In this document: positions 57,401 to 64,000 of the stretch, piece after piece
How positions within the stretch are numbered: position 1 is the stretch's first letter
Layout of the letters: each line of letters starts with the position of its first letter
Source of the DNA: Ustulina deusta
Taxonomy: Eukaryota > Ascomycota > Sordariomycetes > Xylariales > Xylariaceae
DNA: 64,000 nt
Direction of reading: 5' to 3'
Assembly (NCBI GenBank): GCA_023159155.1
Contig: JAJNNX010000007.1
Coordinates: forward strand, 1,364,001 to 1,428,000
The notes under the pieces: generated by a model
What the model was told of the DNA's origin: nothing
The model's database searches: none
The model's input: the letters and a program-made list of their open reading frames with translations, nothing else
Position numbers and translations under genes: made by a program

Positions 57401-60400
57401 CGACGTACTAGTCGAGTAAGGTTCGATAAATTAGTTGCAAGCGATATTGAAGTCCCCGAAAACGAAGAATTCGAATATATGAGAACGAGATGGGTCGAAA
57501 TTTGGGCAAGTGCTACACGATAAGGTCAGCCGTTCGGCCTCGATTTCGCTCACACAAGAATAAATCTCACAAGGGCTCGAATTTGGGCTCCGAGTGCGCG
57601 ATGCGGCCTCGCCTAGAATTTCCAAGTGATTGTTGGTGACGGCCTTGAAAAGGAAATATGTCTTCCTGAAGGAGGCAACTCGATTCGCGTGTAAATACGG
57701 TGACAGACTTCCTCGATGGATCTATTGTCAAGAAAGACTACCCTTTGCATAAGGATGACCGAGATTGGGGCCCGGCTCGGATTTGGGTCCAATGCCATGT
57801 CGACTCGCGCACAGAGGTTTGGTGGATACATTAGCAGACGTCCTTCAAGCTTGGAAAAACGGCCAACGTCTTCTAGGATGAGAAGAGAGCTAATGGACGT
57901 ATGAGATTGTCAAGGTGGGAGAACTTGGCGGGACTAGCTTGTCTAGAAGAACTAGTCATTGTTGAAGTCATATCGTAAAGCGTGGGATGCATAAACTGAT
58001 CTAAGAGTGGTTGATCAGACGTGTGCTGCGTTTGGAACACATGACACGAGACGAAGGCTAGGGAGCAGAACAGGCCTGTATTTGGACCCTCTGTGAACAT
58101 ACCTAGCATGTTCACTATCCATTGCTATTCTTTGTAAGCATACGCGATATCACCTCTAGACCCTACTACTTTGCTGTCAATGGGCTTTCTATTTGTCCCG
58201 GGATTCGTATTCCTCTGCCACGTCGAATTTAGAACGAGTTATGAGTAGCTCCATTGTGTGTTCATAGCACGTAAAGAACTGACACAAGTTTATTGTGCAT
58301 AATTATGAAACTGCGAAAGAGTGGCTATCCCACGCCACAAAAGACGGAATTAGAGCTAGCTTTTAGCACCGGGCCCGATAAGACAAGTCGTGCATTATCC
58401 CATTCCAAGAGAGGTCTGATGTAAACAGGTGAAATCAAGGAAGCCTATGACGATGTCTACGGAGTATTCTTATTTTGCGAGGGTTATTATTGTGGATATG
58501 TGGACGTTGGGGGTCAGAAGTAATATCCTTACCTGTACTTACCTACTCACATGGCGCCGAGCGAACAAGACCTTACAGTAAACTCATGCACTCGCGGATA
58601 ATTACCCAGGAGTTTGACGTAAGCAGATCATACTTAGCCGGGGAAGCGACTATCTAACTAGGCAGGTATAATGTAGGTTGTTAAGGTTAGTTGTCTATCT
58701 GTCTGTCGACGGCTAGGCCCGCACCGCACCGGTAAGGTCACACGAGCCTCACACCGAAGGCGGGATTTCTTTCTCCAGCAGAGCACATGTGCATATGGGT
58801 TATACACCATGTAGGTCCAAGGTCGCATGGATGTAGCCCTTTGCTCTGTTTTACCTGCCTACCTACCTGCCTGGGTAGGCTGGACGGCGCATTTCCTTGC
58901 TTTGGAAGACGATGGCTCGGGATGATGCATCGTGATATAATAAATGCCGTGCTGTCATTCGCTCGAGGCCTTGATTTAATTTTTTTATCTGATTTTCTTT
59001 CGTTTCGAGCTCACCTCCTTATATGTCCTAGACTAATGCAAGCCACGTGAATTCGCCCGCGTCACATTCGGGTGTTTCTGTTTCATGAATTGCATTATCA
59101 CCGTCCTGCGGTCCTGTACACTAAGTCCGAGCAAGCTCCCCTGGTTAGATCCCGGATGCGTGTTGCATTCATCATCTGTGCAGGTTTGGTTAGTTAGCGC
59201 ATCTCCATGGACAACGGGGAACCGGGAGCCAGAGGAACCGACTACCTACTAGTGGAGCTCGACGTGGATCGCAGACTTAAATTCGCGATGTCGACACGTG
59301 AGCGGGAAGTCATTGGTGCGAAGACTTATCAGATGGTAAATTAACCCTCGTGAGATATATACTAGTATATATATGAAAAGACGAAATCTTAACCCCCAAA
59401 CCCCGGGCAGTACCCGGGACATGTTATGGGTAGCGGTGGTGCGCTGGTGGGTTGTCGGCCCGCTGTGGGGGAGATGAAGTTGGTCCAGGTCTAACCTTGG
59501 TAGTAGATGGAACCAGACGGAGATTATCCAGGTCCAGCCTCATAAAAGAAAGGCATTGGTATGCATGTAGGTAGGTAGTATAATATAAAAAACCAAGTTT
59601 CAAGGGGAAACCAGATGAAAACAGGGGGGGATCCATGCTGGAAAAATTGATTTATACTAGGTATACTAGGTATACTACGTCGGTGTCTTGTGTGTTGTAA
59701 AGGAAGCCCTACCTGTCCTTGCCCGCGTCGCGAAGGTGACGGAAGCGAATACTTCGGCTGTCGTCGGTGTTACTATATATATATTCTTTCAACTATTATT
59801 ATTCGTATTATCTAGTATACGTCTCTTATCTCCATTGTCGTCATCTATCCAGACCGTCCGGTGTGTGTGTGGTGAATAAGATCGATCGTCTAACCGCCCC
59901 CCCTTCCCATCTAACGAAAAGAGTGTGATTTTCCTAACACTGAACAGGGCTGACGGGAACAGGTTTTTACGGGATTATAGGTGGGGGTGGGAGGTAGTAT
60001 TGTACATAATGGTATCAGGTGTGTAGGTAATAAACAAAGACGGCGGGAGAGGAGGGTACCGGGATACTCTTTTACCTACCTACCGTATCCGCGATGCAGC
60101 AGCACGACGGCGGCTCGGGTTCTCGGTGAAGGGCTGCCGAGGCGAGCCGCGTCCACTCACGTTCGACTGACCTTCCAGAAGGAGCCGGATTGGTCGCAAG
60201 CAGGGGTCGCCCCAGAAGCAAAACTGACCACTGGTGACCGATTCGTATGGGCTCTTCTCTCAGCTGCACGCTACGTTGCGCGCTCTCATGGGCTGTCTCA
60301 TTTCGGCAAATCGAACCCAAGCCCGCGCCCCCGCCTGGCTTGGAGCTTAGACTAGTATAGATAGAGAGAGGGGGTAGATAGAGGGAAAAGGTGCCATAGC

Positions 60401-60622
60401 GCGAGATTGTATACTACACTACTGCTACACCACCTACAGTACTGTACTTGAATAGTACGTGGCGTGAGAAGAAGTGGCATAGAGAAAGTAGACGGATGAG
60501 GGGGGAAACGAGATAAAGATTATAATTACCATCATATCACATAGTAAACTCGTACCTACAATGTAGAAGAGAAGAAGAAATATATACTAGTAGGTTAGTA
60601 TATATAGGTCAGCAGATGGGTG

Positions 60623-60642
60623 TTAGGTTAGGTTAGGTCAGG
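60623..60642. repeat. Short TTAGG-like tandem repeat
   Basis: Three perfect TTAGG units followed by one TCAGG. It is not the TTAGGG telomere repeat and is short enough to be chance. Confidence 0.7.
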
Positions 60643-62317
60643 TTAAGCTAGAGAGAAGCAGGGGTAAAAATGTTCAAAAAATATTCGGGTACGAGTTGGA
60701 GAGTGCCGGGATTGGCGTACCCCCGTATCTGACCGAAGGATCCAATGACATGGGCAAATACTTAAAACATTCCCTGTAGTTTCCACTAGACACGTCCCGT
60801 ACCTACTTAACCTCACCGAGGCAGTCTCAAGCGAGTGACACGACGAATGGTGTGTGATGTGCCCAGTGTAAGGTAAAGCAGCGCGGCAATAACATCGAAT
60901 GCACACGCTCTCGGCACCTTTCCGCCGGAAATGTCAGGTGAAGGCGGAACAACAGACCGTGCAGCAACAACAAGCAGGTTCGTTACCAACCAAAAGCCCG
61001 TTCGGGGTCTACGTTGATTGTCCTGACGATCAGTCTCAAGAGGCCGGCCTGGTGTAATCAGATGACAGGCAGACTGCATCAACCCAGCAACCGGTTGAGC
61101 GAATTACCTAGCCAAAGTCGGGGCTGACCTGAAGAAAGCCTGATGAGACAGCGTACCATCGGCTTGCCGTGCTTGGGCTTGTCTTTGAGTGGTCGTTTGT
61201 GTGTCTGTGTGTGTGTGGACGTCGGACGAGAAAAAACGGACAATTTCCCCCCTTGACTCCCACGGTTACTCGTCTACCCCTCGGTCGAAAGCAGCGAATC
61301 CAAATGCAGGAAAATTCAACGCGACCCCATTGGCCGAATAATGCTGTCGGGTGATGGCACAGCAAGGAAACAGTGGAAAGGAGCAGACAATGAAAAAAAA
61401 GAAAAAGAAGAAAAGACAGGAGAGGGTCCTTCATACCTATTTTCTGGGGCAGGTTGTTGGAAATGGTTACATACGCTAGGTCTATGGCGTAGCAGACGAT
61501 CGCGTGCGTCGGTCCCCCCGCGTTTCTGCCGCCTCACTGTTCCCTTGACCGTTTTATTTTCGTCCTTCCTCCCTTTCCCCCTCTTCTCTTGTGTAGTCGC
61601 GACCTGGAGATAGCCGACGGGATAGGTGCGGGCGCAGAGAAGCGTATCGCTGTGTGTAAGTCTCCATCTTCGGCCAATCTGCACCGTTGATTATGCCGGC
61701 GACGGCTGTGATTGGTAACTTGCGGCTCTGGTGTTTCGACGAAGCAGCATTGGACGTATACCTGGATTTGTAGGTCACATCCGCCGTAGCCCGAGAAAAA
61801 AAAATTAATTGTTTAGACGTTCATGTGGGAGGTTTTGACAATCTCGCACGCTTCGCCAGCAGCGAGACCGTGCGCGTCGGCGTGTTAGGCATCTCGTTCG
61901 AAGTGAAGCTTAACCTTCCAGGTCCTTTGCTCGAAAAGGCCTGTTATTAGATAGACCGACAAGATAGTCCAGTCTAAGAAGAGGGAGCTGGGTAAAAGAA
62001 TATGTGATCCCGGTTCCAGAAAGCCTGAGCGACTGCCTAGGTAATCACTTATTATAAGGTGGTTGAACACCTCCCTACCCTGGAAGGTATACGTACCACC
62101 ATACCAAGACCCCTAGTTGAGACTAGTTTAGATGCTAGACTCACGATACTCGTGTACGAGGTTCCCCGCTGCACAAGTCGCGTCCGAAATGGTCCAAGTT
62201 TGGTTTTCCGTGGGGAGACAGGCCATAACGATGTTGCGGCGACGAGATTGCTAGTGTTGGACCACAACCCGTTACGTGCTCAATACTAATAAGAGAAGCA
62301 TGTCATCAACAGCGCAG

Positions 62318-62341
62318 AATGCCAATGCCAATGCCAATGCC
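62318..62341. repeat. (AATGCC)4 hexanucleotide repeat
   Basis: Four perfect copies followed by a partial AAT; non-coding context. Confidence 0.9.
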
Positions 62342-64000
62342 AATAAGGGGGGTGGGATCTAGGAAGCGGGTCGGGTCTCAGATCGGGGACCCGCCTGGTC
62401 CTCAAGTCTGTCATAGGCTTATAGCAGAAACTTACAAGGAGGGACGTCAGTTTTGTTTGTCCGTGATAGGCAATTGAGTACATGATGTCCCTGACGTTCC
62501 TGTTCTGCAGCGCTTCGCGATCCCCGAGTCGCGCGCTCTCAGCTCTTCCCGTTTCAGGGTCTTGGGTCCTGTCCCGTCCTGTCCTGTCCTTGTCCTGTCC
62601 TTGTCCTGATCATGACCGTGACCACGGCCGTGGCCATGGCCATTCTCCTTACCTACTTACCTTGCTTTGGCTTCACCACATGGCGGCCCAGCGTGACCAA
62701 GTACATGCTGCTGTACCATGTTCGAAACATCTCCACACACGCGGTACATGGCTTCCAATACAACTATCTCTAACTTGTAGCGTAGGATCTCGCTTCCGAA
62801 TGTAGTGTATCTCGTACATACAACTAACTAACTAACTACCAAGTAACTAACTGTGCTATATGATAATAGCGATGGCGATACTGTCGATAGTCAGTCAGTT
62901 GCGAAGTAGTGTTGACGGTAATGACAATAGTAGGAGTAGCATTAGTATGTAGAGTAGGAGTGGTCATAGCTGGTAGTCGTTGGTGTTAGTGTTGTGTTAG
63001 CGGTAGATGCTGAATGACTATGCAAAGGGAGAGAGTACGTGAGAGACAGAAGAGTGATAGTGACGAGCGAACGGACGAACCCCTGAAATTCTTGAATAAT
63101 AATAGCGAGACCCTTCTGCTCTACTGTACGCTGCAAACTGCCTACCCACACTACTCCGTGGAGTCATTAAACCATCTCTATCCACACTCGTCCCAACCCC
63201 ATCCCGTCAGTTGAATAGTACCTAGGTACTCTTAATAATACCCTTATACTACCGACGCTATCTATACTATCTATACTACTACTTTACTCTAGGCCACGGC
63301 AGCTCCAGGTTTCCTTGTGCAACCGTGTGTCAAGACCTATAAGCCATCTGTATCACATTTGAGAACGGATCCCCCATACATGTAAGTTATATATACCCTG
63401 CATATCACCCTCACCCCTTCTGGATTACCATATATCAAGTAAACACGCGAGAGTCACGTACGTACCTACATAATACATACTACCTTACCTAGACCATGGC
63501 AGGGGGATAGTGTTATACTCGCTTCTGCACACCCGCGATTGCCTTCACATCGTGTAGAGCACTACCTTAGCGACTTAGCTTACCTACCTCCTTCAGGTAG
63601 ATTCTGCCCAACGACACGTCCACTTCTTTCCTATTCGTCTTTTGGCCACCTAGTACGGTATTCGTCTGTTGACTCGCGCCATCTACGCACTACACCATCC
63701 GCGCGTGTTGTTGTATGACAGCCCAACTCCAGCGCACTACAGTCAGCGTTGGGCTTCATTCGACAACCTAAGTTTAGTCTGTACGGAACGGCCGGGCGAG
63801 AAACAACGTGGCCGCCAGTCTTTCAGTATGAGGTAGCCATTATACGTTGACGACGAGTGCCTAACGCTATGCATCCCGCACCGTCCTTGGCAGAGTCGTT
63901 CCCCAAAAGCACCAAGACGGATGATAGATCTCAACATGTTTACGAGACCCAGCAGCCTCGCCTGGCACACGCCGCCCACCTTGGACCCCCCGAGCCCTTG

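Larger units (their letters stand above)
54428..64000. other. Gene-poor right end of the window
   Basis: No confident gene. Open frames with protein-like composition but no recognised motif occur at 56951-57238 (+, true ATG) and as three minus-strand frames between 57431 and 58115. AGGTA/TACCT clusters occur at 55258-55530, 58850-58875 and 63205-63215. Short tandem repeats lie at 60623-60642 and 62318-62341, and a (CTAA)n run at about 62822-62838. Confidence 0.5.

Noticed and set aside
60623..60642. Telomere-like repeat
   Set aside because: The unit is TTAGG, not the fungal TTAGGG, with only three copies; not evidence of a chromosome end or interstitial telomere.
1..64000. A secondary-metabolite cluster or defence system
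   Set aside because: No backbone enzyme (PKS, NRPS, terpene cyclase), NLR or HET gene, or CRISPR array is visible; the genes present are functionally unrelated.

Overview
The window is nuclear DNA of a filamentous ascomycete (Pezizomycotina, most likely Sordariomycetes; the order is a guess). The evidence is short introns (about 50-170 nt) with GTAAGT-like donors and CTAAC/CTGAC-like branch sites, a 4-PAH-style Sin3 co-repressor, a Cdc1/Ted1-type phosphatase, a cytochrome-b5-fused fumarate reductase, a DUF7025-like/AAA ATPase and a penicillopepsin-type protease. There are no operons, CRISPR arrays, rRNA genes or convincing tRNA genes. Gene density is low: about a dozen genes separated by long non-coding stretches.

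Layout. 1-2526: Sin3, minus strand, 3' end outside the window. 4421-5090: secreted FAS1-domain protein (-). 5833-8016: intronless 727-residue orphan with Lys-rich and acidic tracts (-). 8425-9904: SMYD-like SET protein (+), divergent from the orphan. 11719-13776: fumarate reductase/cytochrome b5 fusion (+). 13777-22799: 9 kb without a supportable gene. 22800-24669: MFS sugar transporter (+). 27041-29388: Cdc1/Ted1 metallophosphoesterase (-). 30513-33508: seven-exon GH3 beta-glucosidase with PA14 insert (-). 38515-39096: VOC/glyoxalase-fold protein (+). 40842-41860: inactivated SRPK-like kinase relic (-). 43549-45309: zinc CDF transporter (+). 47157-48609: secreted aspartic protease (+). 50465-51346: GC-rich luciferase-like-domain protein (+). 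52140-54427: AAA+ ATPase (-). 54428-64000: no gene I can support.

The genes do not form a pathway or a recognisable secondary-metabolite cluster; they look like independent housekeeping and lifestyle functions (chromatin repression, histone or protein methylation, redox balance, sugar uptake, GPI-anchor remodelling, glucan or glycoside hydrolysis, zinc storage, secreted proteolysis).

The non-coding DNA is more unusual. It is peppered with short palindromic words built on AGGTA/TACCT (TAGGTACCTA, TACCTACCTA), which seem nearly absent from exons. It also holds a kinase relic with stop codons, two of them of the CpA-to-TpA type expected of repeat-induced point mutation (RIP), and an AT-rich RIP-like tract around 49670-50050. 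Exon boundaries were derived by hand from splice consensus and reading phase; each multi-exon model below closes in frame. I did not find a convincing new biological system; the best leads are the dispersed palindrome family, the orphan at 5833-8016 and the kinase relic.
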